Positions 24,603 to 32,911 of a stretch of DNA of 64,000 nucleotides are shown here, piece by piece. The translations under genes and the position numbers were made by a program. The stretch comes from Mycolicibacterium pulveris (GTDB taxonomy: Bacteria; Actinomycetota; Actinomycetes; Mycobacteriales; Mycobacteriaceae), in NCBI RefSeq assembly GCF_010725725.1, contig NZ_AP022599.1, positions 2,604,001 through 2,668,000 on the forward strand, in the 5' to 3' direction. Every line of letters begins with the position of its first letter. The first letter of the stretch is position 1. Below the pieces are notes generated by a model. The model saw only the letters and a list, made by a program, of their open reading frames with translations, was not told the origin of the DNA and did no database searches.

Positions 24603-25450
24603 TCTCGGCCGAAGGCGGAGCCGCCGAATCGGCGGATTCGGCACCAGAACCCGGCGGCCACCCGTTTGTCGTCGCGCACCGCGGCGCCTCGGCCGACCGG
24701 CCCGAGCACACCCTGGCCGCCTACCAGCTGGCGCTGGAGGAAGGCGCCGACGGCGTCGAGTGCGACGTGCGGCTGACCCGCGATGGTCACCTCGTGTGCC
24801 TGCATGACCGCAAGGTCGACCGCACGTCCAACGGCACCGGGGTGGTCAGCGAGATGACGTTGGCGCAGTTGCGTGAACTCGATTACGGCTCATGGCATCC
24901 CAGCTGGCGCTCGAACTCGGGGCACGGCGACACCGGCCTGTTGACCCTCGAGGAGCTGGTGACGCTGGTGCTGGACTGGAACCGCCCGGTGAAGCTTTTC
25001 ATCGAGACCAAACACCCCGTCCGCTACGGCGCGCTGGTGGAGAGCAAAGTGCTCGCCCTGTTGCACCGGTTCGGTATCGCGTCACCGGCATCGGCCCGTC
25101 TGGCCAGGGCGGTGGTGATGTCGTTCTCGGCGGCCGCGGTGTGGCGGATCAGGCGTGCGGCACCGATGCTGCCGACGGTGCTGCTCGGCGACACGTCGCG
25201 GCTGTTGGGCGGCAGCGCCGCGACCACGGTCGGGGCCACCGCCGTCGGGCCGTCGATCATGACGTTGCGCCAGCATCCGGAGCTCGTCGATCGCGCCGCC
25301 GCGCAGGGCAGGGCGATGTACTGCTGGACCGTCGACCATTTCGAGGACGTCGGCTACTGCCGCGACCTCGGGGTGGGATGGGTGGCCACCAACCATCCGG
25401 GCCGCACCAAGAGCTGGCTGCAGGACGGGCTGACCGGCGCCGGCCGCTAG
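24599..25450 (+). CDS. glpQ1: Glycerophosphodiester phosphodiesterase
   Basis: A 283-residue GDPD-family enzyme. VAHRGASADRPEHTLAAYQL supplies the first catalytic His and Arg, DGVECDVRLTRDGHLVCLHD supplies Glu, Asp and the second His, and FIETKHP supplies another metal-ligand Glu. There is no signal peptide, so it acts in the cytosol. It releases glycerol-3-phosphate from glycerophosphodiesters made by phospholipid breakdown. It is the counterpart of Rv3842c, translated with an ATGA overlap from the upstream membrane protein gene and converging on bfrB with 11 bp between stops. Confidence 0.92.
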   Translation: MISAEGGAAESADSAPEPGGHPFVVAHRGASADRPEHTLAAYQLALEEGADGVECDVRLTRDGHLVCLHDRKVDRTSNGTGVVSEMTLAQLRELDYGSWHPSWRSNSGHGDTGLLTLEELVTLVLDWNRPVKLFIETKHPVRYGALVESKVLALLHRFGIASPASARLARAVVMSFSAAAVWRIRRAAPMLPTVLLGDTSRLLGGSAATTVGATAVGPSIMTLRQHPELVDRAAAQGRAMYCWTVDHFEDVGYCRDLGVGWVATNHPGRTKSWLQDGLTGAGR

Positions 25451-25461
25451 CGCACCGCAGC

Positions 25462-26007
25462 TTACAAGCGGCCGCCCGCGGCCTTGGGAGCCGCAGAATC
25501 CGTTGCTCGCGAAGGGATTTCGCGTGCGACAAAGTCCTCGAGATGGAACAGGTTGGTGCCGGCCCGGTCGGCGACGCGCACCAATGTCGTCATCAGCGAC
25601 ATCTCCTCGACCTGTTCGGCCAGGAACCACTGCATGAACTGCTCGCCGAGGTAGTCGCCCTCGTCGCGGGCGACGCTGGCCAGTCTGCCGACCTGCTCGG
25701 TGACGGTGCGTTCCAACTCCAGCGCCAGCGTGAGCGCTTCGCGCACCGTTCCGAACGCGTTGCGCACAGCGTCCACCCCGGGGATCTCCACGTCAATCCC
25801 CCGGTCGAGCAGGTACTGCACCAGCATCATCGCGTGGTTGCGCTCCTCGACCGACTGGCCGTAGAACAGCTTGGCCAGCTGGGGCAGGTCGGCGCCGTCG
25901 AAGTAGACCGCGATGGCAAGGTATTGCTGTGAGGCGCTCAATTCGCTCCGGATTTGCTCTTGGAGCAAGCCGTGGAATTTCGTGTCGTGAGCCTCAACTG
26001 TGGTCAT
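25462..26007 (-). CDS. bfrB: Ferritin BfrB
   Basis: The 181-residue ferritin is the same length as Rv3841. The ferroxidase ligands are visible in EQIRSELSASQQYLAIAVYF, QSVEERNHAMMLVQYL and GEQFMQWFLAEQVEE. A C-terminal tail (IPSRATDSAAPKAAGGRL) extends past the four-helix bundle. There is no haem-ligand methionine of the bacterioferritin type. It stores iron as a 24-mer. A degenerate IdeR-like box 54 bp upstream fits IdeR activation under high iron, as known for M. tuberculosis bfrB. Confidence 0.95.
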   Translation of the reverse strand: MTTVEAHDTKFHGLLQEQIRSELSASQQYLAIAVYFDGADLPQLAKLFYGQSVEERNHAMMLVQYLLDRGIDVEIPGVDAVRNAFGTVREALTLALELERTVTEQVGRLASVARDEGDYLGEQFMQWFLAEQVEEMSLMTTLVRVADRAGTNLFHLEDFVAREIPSRATDSAAPKAAGGRL

Positions 26008-26060
26008 GGGAGCGACGATATAGCAGGTCAGACCGGGTTGTCAGCGAAGGTGCGCCTAAG

Positions 26061-26079
26061 ACAGGCCAGCTTTCCCTAA
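26061..26079 (-). promoter_or_regulatory. Possible IdeR box upstream of bfrB (weak)
   Basis: TTAGGGAAAGCTGGCCTGT on the minus strand matches the 19-bp iron box TTAGGTTAGGCTAACCTAA at about 12 positions. A second TTAG lies immediately upstream. IdeR activates bfrB in M. tuberculosis through such degenerate tandem boxes; here the match alone is weak. Confidence 0.4.
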
Positions 26080-26137
26080 CTAAGCCTGCCCAGTGTGACG
26101 CCGCTGACATTTCCCGGATTGGGTTTGCTGTGACGGC

Positions 26138-27373
26138 TCATGGTTGGGCGTCTAGGACGTCTTGGGGCACCGGTGCATCCGAGCGCATGGCGTCGAACAG
26201 TTGCTCGGCGGCGTCGCTGTCCCAGACCACCACCGAGCCCGCAGCGCTGCCGGTGAATTCGCCGATCGGCACGGTCACCGTGGTGACGTCGCCACGCATC
26301 GCCCACGCCAGCCGCGCCAGGTCCCAGATGTGCGCGCCCTCGTCGACGGCGACGGCCTTACTCAGCGCCTCGGCCATCGGTTGCCAGCGCAGCGGGTTGA
26401 GCAGCACCACGGGGCTGGCCGCGCGGTGCAGCAGCGCGGCCATGAAGGCGCGCTGGCGCAACATCCGGTCCAGATCGGCGCGCGGCGTGGCGCGCGTACG
26501 CACGTACCCGAGCGCGCTGCGCCCGTCGAGCTGCTGACACCCCGCGGGCAGGTCGATACCGGCCAACGGGTCGTTGACGGGCTCGTCGAGGCACATCGTG
26601 ACGCCGCCGACGGCGTCGACCATCACCGCGAACCCGTCGAACCCGATCTCGGCGTAGTGGTCGAGGCGCAGCCCGGTGGCCTGTTCGACGGTCTGGGCCA
26701 GCAGCGGCGCGCCGCCGAGCGTGAACGCCGCGTTGATCTTGTCGCTGCCGTAGCCGGGAACCTCGACGTAGGAGTCGCGCGGAATGGACACCAACGTGGT
26801 CTCGGTGCTCGACCAGAGCGCGGGGATGTGGAGGAGCAGGATCGTGTCGGTGCGGCCGTCGCCGAGGTCGCCGCCGGTGGCCAGGTCGGCCTGTTGTTCG
26901 GGCGTCAGGTTCTGGCGGCTGTCGGACCCGACGAGCAGCCAGGTGGTGCCCGACCCGGCGGCCGGTCGGCCCGGGTAGTTGGTCAGCGCGGGTATGCGCT
27001 GCAGCGAACGGTCCAGCCAAATCCCGGTGGCCACTGTCGCGACCACCATCACCAGCAGGCACGCGAGCAGAACTCGGCCCCAATGTCGTTGGCGGCGTGG
27101 CTTTTTCGATTTCTTTGGGGCAGGCGGCGGAGGCGGCTGACGCGGGGCAGGAGGCTTGCGCGGCGGTGGCGGCCTGCGGGGCGGTGGCTGGCGCGGGGGA
27201 GGCGGAGGCGGTGGGGGCCTGTGTTGCGGGGTCGGCGGGTGGGGTGGCCCCGGTGGCGGTGGCTGGCGCGGGGGCGGCGGCGGTCGGTAGGTGAGATCTC
27301 GGCGGATCACCTGTGACGGCTCTCGACGAACCCGGGGGTCCCGGCCCCTGGGTGGTCGCGGCGCGTCGGTCAC
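26138..27373 (-). CDS. LytR-CpsA-Psr family protein with proline-rich cytosolic tail
   Basis: A 411-residue protein. Residues 20-95 are a very Pro/Arg-rich cytosolic segment (runs of PPPPP). A KKSKKPRRQRHW stretch and one transmembrane helix (about 100-120) follow, then the extracellular LCP domain with GSDSRQNL, DGRTDTILLLHIPA, SIPRDSYVEVPGYGSDKINA and the arginines of YVRTRATPRADLDRMLRQ. LCP enzymes move polyprenyl-linked glycans to peptidoglycan, in mycobacteria arabinogalactan. It resembles Rv3840, which in H37Rv is a short remnant next to bfrB; here the gene is full length. It could also be one of several redundant Lcp paralogues. Confidence 0.87.
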   Translation of the reverse strand: MTDAPRPPRGRDPRVRREPSQVIRRDLTYRPPPPPRQPPPPGPPHPPTPQHRPPPPPPPPRQPPPRRPPPPRKPPAPRQPPPPPAPKKSKKPRRQRHWGRVLLACLLVMVVATVATGIWLDRSLQRIPALTNYPGRPAAGSGTTWLLVGSDSRQNLTPEQQADLATGGDLGDGRTDTILLLHIPALWSSTETTLVSIPRDSYVEVPGYGSDKINAAFTLGGAPLLAQTVEQATGLRLDHYAEIGFDGFAVMVDAVGGVTMCLDEPVNDPLAGIDLPAGCQQLDGRSALGYVRTRATPRADLDRMLRQRAFMAALLHRAASPVVLLNPLRWQPMAEALSKAVAVDEGAHIWDLARLAWAMRGDVTTVTVPIGEFTGSAAGSVVVWDSDAAEQLFDAMRSDAPVPQDVLDAQP

Positions 27374-27404
27374 AGAAAGAAATCTACGTGGCGGCCGCCG
27401 GTTT

Positions 27405-28172
27405 TCACTGCAGCCAGCTCAGGTGCCCTGCGGCAATCGTGTAGCCGACGAACGCCACCGCGTCGATCAGCGTGTGCGCGATGATCAGCGGCCACAGCCG
27501 CCCGGTGCGCAGATAGACGTAACCGAAGACCAGGCCCATCGCGAGGTTGCCGAGGCCGGCGCCGAAGCCCTGGTACAGGTGATACAGGCCGCGCAGTGCG
27601 CTCGAAGCGAGCACGGCGACCACCGGGTTGACCCGTAGTTGGCGCAGCCGGGTGAGCAGGAAGCCGACCACGATCACTTCCTCGGCCCAGCCGTTGGCGA
27701 AGGACATCAGCAGCAGCACCGGAATGCGCCACCACGTGTCGTACAGTTCGGCGGGTTCGACCGAAGCGTTGAGCCCGAGGACGCGGGCGATCTGATAGAG
27801 CGCCAGGCCCGGGATCCCGATCAGCGCGGCGAGGCCGACGCCGCCGAGCACGTCTGGGCGCCACCGCGGCAGGCCGAGGCCGATCCGGTCGGGGCCCAAG
27901 CCGCTGCGCCACAACAGATATACGCCCAGCGCGCCCCATGCCAACAGTTGAAACAGCCCGGCCAGGTTCAACCCGAGGTCGATCAGGTCGAACTGCGAGC
28001 GGCGCGGGTTGAGCGCGACGACCTGACCGGCGAGGCCGAGCAGGACCGATTCGGTGAGGCGCAGCAGCGCGGTATACGCCGACAACGCGAACGTCACGGC
28101 CAGCACGACGCCGACTTCGATGCGCAGCGCGCGTCGCTGCGGTTCGCTCAGGTCGTTCGCGCCGCCGGTCAC
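27405..28172 (-). CDS. CPBP-family intramembrane metalloprotease
   Basis: A 255-residue protein with about seven hydrophobic helices and the three CPBP/Abi motifs: the glutamate pair in NGWAEEVIVVGFLLTRLR, the histidine in LRGLYHLYQGFGAGLGN and IIAHTLIDAV. The usual EExxxR is here EEVIVVG, without the arginine at the standard position. Family members cleave membrane proteins or modify peptides; a target is not evident. It is 30 bp from the DUF2470 gene on the same strand and likely co-transcribed. Confidence 0.85.
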   Translation of the reverse strand: MTGGANDLSEPQRRALRIEVGVVLAVTFALSAYTALLRLTESVLLGLAGQVVALNPRRSQFDLIDLGLNLAGLFQLLAWGALGVYLLWRSGLGPDRIGLGLPRWRPDVLGGVGLAALIGIPGLALYQIARVLGLNASVEPAELYDTWWRIPVLLLMSFANGWAEEVIVVGFLLTRLRQLRVNPVVAVLASSALRGLYHLYQGFGAGLGNLAMGLVFGYVYLRTGRLWPLIIAHTLIDAVAFVGYTIAAGHLSWLQ

Positions 28173-28202
28173 CGCAGCTACGGTAGCGGGCGGGGGTTCG
28201 CG

Positions 28203-28997
28203 TCAGGCCCGGCGCGCGCGCAGCCCGTTGAGGAAGGGGCAGCCGAGCAGGATCCTGATCGCCTGGCTCAGCCCGGTGACGTCGTCGACCGGTTTGGCGA
28301 ACGGCAGCCGCACGTCGTGGTCGCCCTCGTCGTTCTCCACCCGCAGCCGCACGCCGTAGCGGTCCAGCCCCAGCGGGCGCACCCGACCGCGCCGCATCGA
28401 CATGGGCAGCCGGCTGGCCAGCCGGTCCACCAGATCGCGGTGCGCGGACTCCAGGTGCAAAAGCCAGCCGGACTCCATGGCGCAGAACGGATCCGGCCGG
28501 GCCGCCAGCAGTTCGCTCACGCCGATCGATTCGGCGCCGGTCGAGTCCGCGGCCACCACCGAGTCGACCTCCAGCCGCAGCAGTGCGTACCGCAGATCGT
28601 CGGCATCGCGGAGCGGACCGGAGTTCACCTGCAGCAGCGCCGGGTTGGGGTCCTCCGATGCGACCAGGTCGAGCAGCGGCGCGACGGCCGAATCGGGAAT
28701 GTGGTGCAGGCGGCCGCGGATCCACACCAGCGAGCGCACCGGTTCGCGCAGCGGTAGCGGCGCGTAGTCGGTCATCTCCATGAAAGCGGGCACCCCGGCG
28801 GGGCCGGCGGTGGCCACCTGGCCTGCCAGCAAGGCGCCGTGCGGGACGGTGACCGCGAAGCTGCCGTCGTCCAGCAGGTGATGTACGGGAGATTCGGCGG
28901 GGTCCATGCCCTCGACCGCGAGCATCGCCCCTCCTGCCTTGGCGCATGCGCTGCGGATCCGCTCGGCCGTCGTCGGTGCCATCGTGGTGGTCGCCAT
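28203..28997 (-). CDS. Iron-regulated DUF2470-domain protein (Rv3839-like)
   Basis: A 264-residue soluble protein with a C-terminal DUF2470 domain (residues about 170-255, MESGWLLHLESAHRDLVDRL) related to the HugZ/haem-binding split-barrel group. The N-terminal half resembles a pyridoxamine-oxidase-like fold (FAVTVPHGALLAGQVATAGP). It matches Rv3839, a known IdeR-repressed gene. An almost perfect iron box lies 14 bp upstream of the ATG. It is probably involved in haem or siderophore iron use under iron limitation; the biochemical role is not established. Confidence 0.85.
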   Translation of the reverse strand: MATTTMAPTTAERIRSACAKAGGAMLAVEGMDPAESPVHHLLDDGSFAVTVPHGALLAGQVATAGPAGVPAFMEMTDYAPLPLREPVRSLVWIRGRLHHIPDSAVAPLLDLVASEDPNPALLQVNSGPLRDADDLRYALLRLEVDSVVAADSTGAESIGVSELLAARPDPFCAMESGWLLHLESAHRDLVDRLASRLPMSMRRGRVRPLGLDRYGVRLRVENDEGDHDVRLPFAKPVDDVTGLSQAIRILLGCPFLNGLRARRA

Positions 28998-29010
28998 GTC
29001 CCTCCTATGG

Positions 29011-29029
29011 TTAGGTGAGCCTAACTTAA
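29011..29029. promoter_or_regulatory. IdeR iron box
   Basis: TTAGGTGAGCCTAACTTAA matches the consensus TTAGGTTAGGCTAACCTAA at 16 of 19 positions. It ends 14 bp from the start of the DUF2470 gene on the minus strand, as expected for an Fe-IdeR repressor site. The divergent pheA start is 76 bp away and is less likely to be affected. Confidence 0.88.
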
Positions 29030-29104
29030 CTAGGCCCGGCCGCCTCGCGCAAGGCTTACGTGCAGCGGAACGGGATTACCGGGGTGAACCGATAGGGTTG
29101 AGCC

Positions 29105-30031
29105 GTGCCACGCATCGCCTATCTCGGACCCCAGGGGACCTTCACCGAGGTGGCGCTGCGCAAGATGGCAGCCACCGGCATGGTTCCCGGCGACCCGTCG
29201 TCGCTGGACGTGACGCCGGTGGCGTTCGAAAGCGCGGCCGCCGCACTGGCCGCGGTCCGCGCCGGGGACGCCGAGTTCGCGTGCGTGCCGCTGGAGAACT
29301 CGATCGAGGGCGCGGTGTTGCCGACCCTCGACAGCCTGGCCGCGGGCACCCCGCTGCAGATCTTCGCCGAACTCACCCTCGACGTGGCGTTCACCATCGT
29401 CGTCCGGCGCGGCACCAAGGCGGCGGACGTGGCCACCGTTGCCGCGTTTCCCGTGGCCGCGGCGCAGGTGCGCCAGTGGCTGGCGGCCAACCTGCCCGGC
29501 GCCACGCTGGTGCCCGCCTATTCGAACGCCGCGGCCGCGCACGACGTCGCCGAGAAGCGTGCCGACGCCGGGGTGAGCACGGCGCTGGCCGCCGAACGCT
29601 GCGGGTTGGCGGCATTGGCCACCGACGTCGTCGACGAGGCCAGCGCCCGCACGCGGTTCGTCCTGGTCGGATCGCCCGCGCCGCCGCCGGAGCGCACGGG
29701 CGCCGACCGCACCTCGGTGGTGCTTCGGCTCGACAACGTGCCCGGCGCGCTGGTCTCGGCGCTGACCGAGTTCGCCGTGCGCGATATCGACCTGACCCGC
29801 ATCGAATCCCGGCCCACCCGAACGGAGTTGGGCAGCTACATGTTCTTCCTGGACTGCGTCGGACACATCGACGACATGGCGGTCGCCGAGGCACTAAAGG
29901 CGTTGCACAGACGTTGTGCGGATGTGCGTTATCTGGGTTCCTGGCCGACGGAATCGGCCGTCGGCGCGGTGCCGCCGGAACTGGACGAGGCAACGCGCTG
30001 GCTGACGCGACTTCGGGAGGGCAAGCAGTGA
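29105..30031 (+). CDS. pheA: Prephenate dehydratase
   Basis: A 308-residue monofunctional PheA. Residues 1-185 are the dehydratase domain, with YLGPQGTFTEVAL, VPLENSIEGAV and the TRF motif in ASARTRFVLVG. Residues 200-280 are a C-terminal ACT domain with the Phe-binding segments NVPGALVSAL and RIESRP. It converts prephenate to phenylpyruvate for phenylalanine synthesis, with feedback by aromatic amino acids. There is no chorismate mutase domain. It starts with GTG and overlaps the mutase-like gene by 4 bp, as in Rv3838c-Rv3837c. Confidence 0.95.
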   Translation: MPRIAYLGPQGTFTEVALRKMAATGMVPGDPSSLDVTPVAFESAAAALAAVRAGDAEFACVPLENSIEGAVLPTLDSLAAGTPLQIFAELTLDVAFTIVVRRGTKAADVATVAAFPVAAAQVRQWLAANLPGATLVPAYSNAAAAHDVAEKRADAGVSTALAAERCGLAALATDVVDEASARTRFVLVGSPAPPPERTGADRTSVVLRLDNVPGALVSALTEFAVRDIDLTRIESRPTRTELGSYMFFLDCVGHIDDMAVAEALKALHRRCADVRYLGSWPTESAVGAVPPELDEATRWLTRLREGKQ

Positions 30032-30720
30032 GTGGGCGGTTGGTGTTGGTCCGGCATGGGCAGTCGCATGCCAATGTCGAACGGCGGCTGGACACCCGCC
30101 CGCCGGGAGCCGCGCTGACCGACCTGGGACGTGACCAGGCGCGCACCTTCGCGCGACGCTCCGTCTCGACGCACCGGCCCGGGTTGCTCGCGCACTCCCA
30201 GGCGGTGCGGGCGAGCCAGACGGCGCACGAGATCGCCGCCGAACTCCGGCTGGACGCCTACGAATTCGAGGGCATCCATGAGGTTCAGGTCGGTGACCTC
30301 GAGAATTGCAACGACGACGACGCCATCACGGAGTTCGAGACGATCTATCAGCGGTGGCATCAGGGCGATCTGAACGTGGCGATGCCCAACGGCGAGTCCG
30401 GCCGCGACGTGCTGGACCGGTATCTGCCGACGATCAACGAGCTGCGGCTGCGCCATCTCGACGACGCCTCCTGGCAGCACGACATCGTCGTCGTCAGCCA
30501 CGGCGCGGCGATCCGGCTGGTGTCAAAGGTGCTGGCAGGCGTGGAAAGCAGCTTTGCGTTGGACCACCATCTCGGCAACGCCGAATCGATCGTGTTGGCG
30601 CCGATCACCGACGGCCGCTGGAGTTGTGTGCAGTGGGGCGCACGCACGCCGCCGTTCTATCCGGAGCCCGATGTGCAGCCGGTCCGGGACGCGCTGCAGT
30701 CAGCTGACCCGATGGGCTGA
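30028..30720 (+). CDS. gpm2: Histidine phosphatase (phosphoglycerate mutase-like, Rv3837c)
   Basis: A 230-residue histidine phosphatase superfamily protein. LVRHGQSHANVERRLD carries the phospho-accepting His of the RHG motif, and VVVSHGAAIRLV carries the second His. The loops are shorter than in true glycolytic Gpm, so it is more likely a phosphatase than a mutase. The GTG start overlaps the pheA stop (GTGA). The frame stays open far upstream only as a shadow of pheA. The last 21 bp overlap the convergent Cys-rich gene. Confidence 0.88.
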   Translation: MSGRLVLVRHGQSHANVERRLDTRPPGAALTDLGRDQARTFARRSVSTHRPGLLAHSQAVRASQTAHEIAAELRLDAYEFEGIHEVQVGDLENCNDDDAITEFETIYQRWHQGDLNVAMPNGESGRDVLDRYLPTINELRLRHLDDASWQHDIVVVSHGAAIRLVSKVLAGVESSFALDHHLGNAESIVLAPITDGRWSCVQWGARTPPFYPEPDVQPVRDALQSADPMG

Positions 30721-30894
30721 CACCACCACGGCGCAGGTGCAGCCGACCGTCTCGCAGTCGATCCGAAACGTGTGCACCACCTCCGGCATCGCGCAGTCGG
30801 GTTCGGTGCATTCGGCGCGCGCGGACGCGTGATGGATGACGGTGCCGTGGCAGTGGTCCAGGCCGGCGCGACAGTCGCGACAGTCACTGCTCAT
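30700..30894 (-). CDS. Small cysteine/histidine-rich protein
   Basis: A 64-residue protein with seven cysteines and four histidines. CRDCRAGLDHCHGTVIHHA and CTEPDCAMPEVVHTFRIDC suggest one or two zinc sites. Short proteins with the same DHCHGT and ECTEPxC signature recur in actinobacteria in my recollection, supporting a real gene. It overlaps the 3' end of the phosphatase gene by 21 bp on the opposite strand. Function unknown. Confidence 0.75.
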   Translation of the reverse strand: MSSDCRDCRAGLDHCHGTVIHHASARAECTEPDCAMPEVVHTFRIDCETVGCTCAVVVSAHRVS

Positions 30895-30942
30895 GGCCCG
30901 TTCATAGCACCGCGCGACGACAATTCGGGGATGCCGCGCCCG

Positions 30943-31293
30943 TCATCCCCAACCCAGTTCGTGCAGGCGCTCGTCGTCGATGCCGAAATGGTGGGCGATC
31001 TCGTGGATCACCGTGATCGCCACCTCCTCGACCACCTGTTCCTCGGTCTCGCAGCTGTCCAGCAGCGCCTCGCGATAGATCGTGATGGTGTCCGGCAGCG
31101 AGCCGGCGTACCACGAGTCGCGCTCGGTCAGCGCGATGCCCTGATACAGGCCGAGGAGATCGCGCTCCTCGTCGTTGCGGGCCTCGACGAGAACGACGAC
31201 GTTGTCGATCGCATCCGCAAGCTTCGGAGGAATGAGATCAAGCGCCTCGGAGACCAACTCCTCGAACCGTTGCGGGCTCATCCGCACGGCCAC
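30943..31293 (-). CDS. Zincin-like metallopeptidase (Rv3836-like)
   Basis: A 116-residue protein of the zincin_1/minimal metallopeptidase family. VIHEIAHHFGIDDERLHELGWG holds HExxHxxG-type ligands, and the N-terminus FEELVSEALDLIPPKLADAI is the family opening. The acidic NVVVLVEARNDEE segment is typical. GTG at 31293 is chosen 4 bp from the upstream stop; ATG at 31281 is the alternative. The longer frame to 31422 is Arg/His-rich antisense noise. The peptidase target is unknown. Confidence 0.85.
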   Translation of the reverse strand: MAVRMSPQRFEELVSEALDLIPPKLADAIDNVVVLVEARNDEERDLLGLYQGIALTERDSWYAGSLPDTITIYREALLDSCETEEQVVEEVAITVIHEIAHHFGIDDERLHELGWG

Positions 31294-31297
31294 GCCG

Positions 31298-32710
31298 CTA
31301 CTGCCCCGGTGGCGGCGGCACCGGTGCCGGTGCGGGTGGCGGAGGCGCCGGTGCGGGTGGCGGGGGAAGGATCCCCGGCGGCGGTGGTGGCGGCGGCACG
31401 CCCGGCGGTGGCGGCGGGGCACCGGGCGGCGGCGGGACTCCCGGTGGCGGCGGCGGGCCGTTGAGGAAGGTGTTGCCCGGTTGCTCGGGCTCGGTGGGCT
31501 CTGAGCTCTCCTCGGCGCCCACCTGCTGGCCGTGTTGGGTCGAATCGGTGGTGGCGCTGCTGCTGCCGCCGCCGTGCGTGGTCCCGCTGCTGCTGCCGCT
31601 GCTACTGCTTCCGCCGCTGTAGGACTGGTCGCTGGTCGCCGCCGACGAGCTGATCTCGGGCATCGGGATCGGCGGGAAATTGAGCCGTTCCTGGGGAATG
31701 TCGGGCGGCGGGATCGGGGGCTGACCGTTGATCAGCAGCGGACCCTTGGCGCTGTTGAGCAGCGTCGACCAGCCGCCGTTGCCGAGCGTCGCCCCGATGC
31801 TGCACGACACCTGCTTGCTGCCTGCCGTCCAACTCGGCAGCGAAATCGTGCTGTAGATCAACGTCAGCGTGGTGCTGCGCAACTCGATCGGCGCCAGGTA
31901 GTCGTCGGTCATCCGGGTGCAGGCGTCCTTGATGAAGGCGTCCTGCTCGGGTTCGGGCGGAAGCGCGTCGGGGAACCTCTCGGCCAGGTTGACCGCGCCG
32001 GTCACCTCCATGGCGTGCGGTGCGGCGCAGTCGACGGGAACGTCGGTCGGCTGGTTGGTCGACGGCTCGATCCCCAGGCAGGTGCCCGCGGGCCAGACCT
32101 TGGACTGGTCGTTGTCGGCGACCTTGCCCTTGAACGGCAGCTGCTGGTTGTTCGGGCCGGGCAGTTGCAGACCGCACAGCATGCGGCGTTCGCCCTGGTT
32201 GCGCCAGGCCCGGTCGCCGGACCACAGCATGCTCACGGTGAACCGGCTGTTGGGGTCGTAGTCCGCGCCGAGGTAGCGGCGCACCGAGGTCGCGCACTGC
32301 TCCTGGCTGATCTGCTGGATCCGCGTCGGCGACGGCGGCTCGGCATCGGGCCCGTACTCGCTGCCCGGATAGGTGCGCATGTCCACCGACTGGGCGACCT
32401 CGAAGCGGTGTTCGTCCTTGCAGTCGACGATCTCGGCGGCGTCCGGCGTGCGATCCGGCCAGTTCAGGCAGTCACCGGCCTTGGCGTGCTCGAACGTTTC
32501 GTTGCCGCGCGGGCCCAGCGAGATCGTGCTGGCGGTCAGGCCTGCGGTGCCGTCGCGCTGCGGCACCGCGATGATCAAACCCGCGACGAGCAACGCACCC
32601 AGCGCGGTCAGCAGCAGCCCGCGGCGCGTCGGCGTGGCATGCAGGCTGTGCCACCACGCCACCCGCTGCGGCCGCTCGTCGCGCTCGGGTTCGTCCAACA
32701 TCTGCTCCAT
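31298..32710 (-). CDS. Membrane-anchored septum-formation-domain protein (Rv3835-like)
   Basis: A 470-residue protein. A cytosolic N-terminus (1-30) is followed by one transmembrane helix (about 31-50, GLLLTALGALLVAGLIIAVP). The extracellular Septum_form-like region has paired cysteines (AGDCLNWPD, IVDCKDEHRFEV, CLGIEPST, VPVDCAAPHAMEV). A Ser-rich linker and a C-terminal tail of PPPPG repeats follow. It matches Rv3835, an envelope protein of unknown role. Its Pro-rich tail may cross the cell wall. It is divergent from serS with 201 bp between. Confidence 0.82.
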   Translation of the reverse strand: MEQMLDEPERDERPQRVAWWHSLHATPTRRGLLLTALGALLVAGLIIAVPQRDGTAGLTASTISLGPRGNETFEHAKAGDCLNWPDRTPDAAEIVDCKDEHRFEVAQSVDMRTYPGSEYGPDAEPPSPTRIQQISQEQCATSVRRYLGADYDPNSRFTVSMLWSGDRAWRNQGERRMLCGLQLPGPNNQQLPFKGKVADNDQSKVWPAGTCLGIEPSTNQPTDVPVDCAAPHAMEVTGAVNLAERFPDALPPEPEQDAFIKDACTRMTDDYLAPIELRSTTLTLIYSTISLPSWTAGSKQVSCSIGATLGNGGWSTLLNSAKGPLLINGQPPIPPPDIPQERLNFPPIPMPEISSSAATSDQSYSGGSSSSGSSSGTTHGGGSSSATTDSTQHGQQVGAEESSEPTEPEQPGNTFLNGPPPPPGVPPPPGAPPPPPGVPPPPPPPGILPPPPAPAPPPPAPAPVPPPPGQ

Positions 32711-32911
32711 TGTGACAGGCGTGTCGGGCCATGCGACAAGTGATGCGTTTGTAAAGTTATGGGGTTGTGGCTGGGCCGGTTGCGCCGCGACTTCTGCACC
32801 AGGGTCGTTGCCGCACTCGGATCACAGCCCCTGCGGCAGAAATCGAGGCACCGAGCCGTCGGGCCGACCTCGAGATGTCCGATCCTGCGCGCCGAAAGTA
32901 GTGTGACGCCC

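Noticed and set aside
28906-30027. Extension of the phosphatase frame through pheA
   Set aside because: Arg/Gly-rich shadow of pheA; the coupled GTG at 30028 is the natural start.
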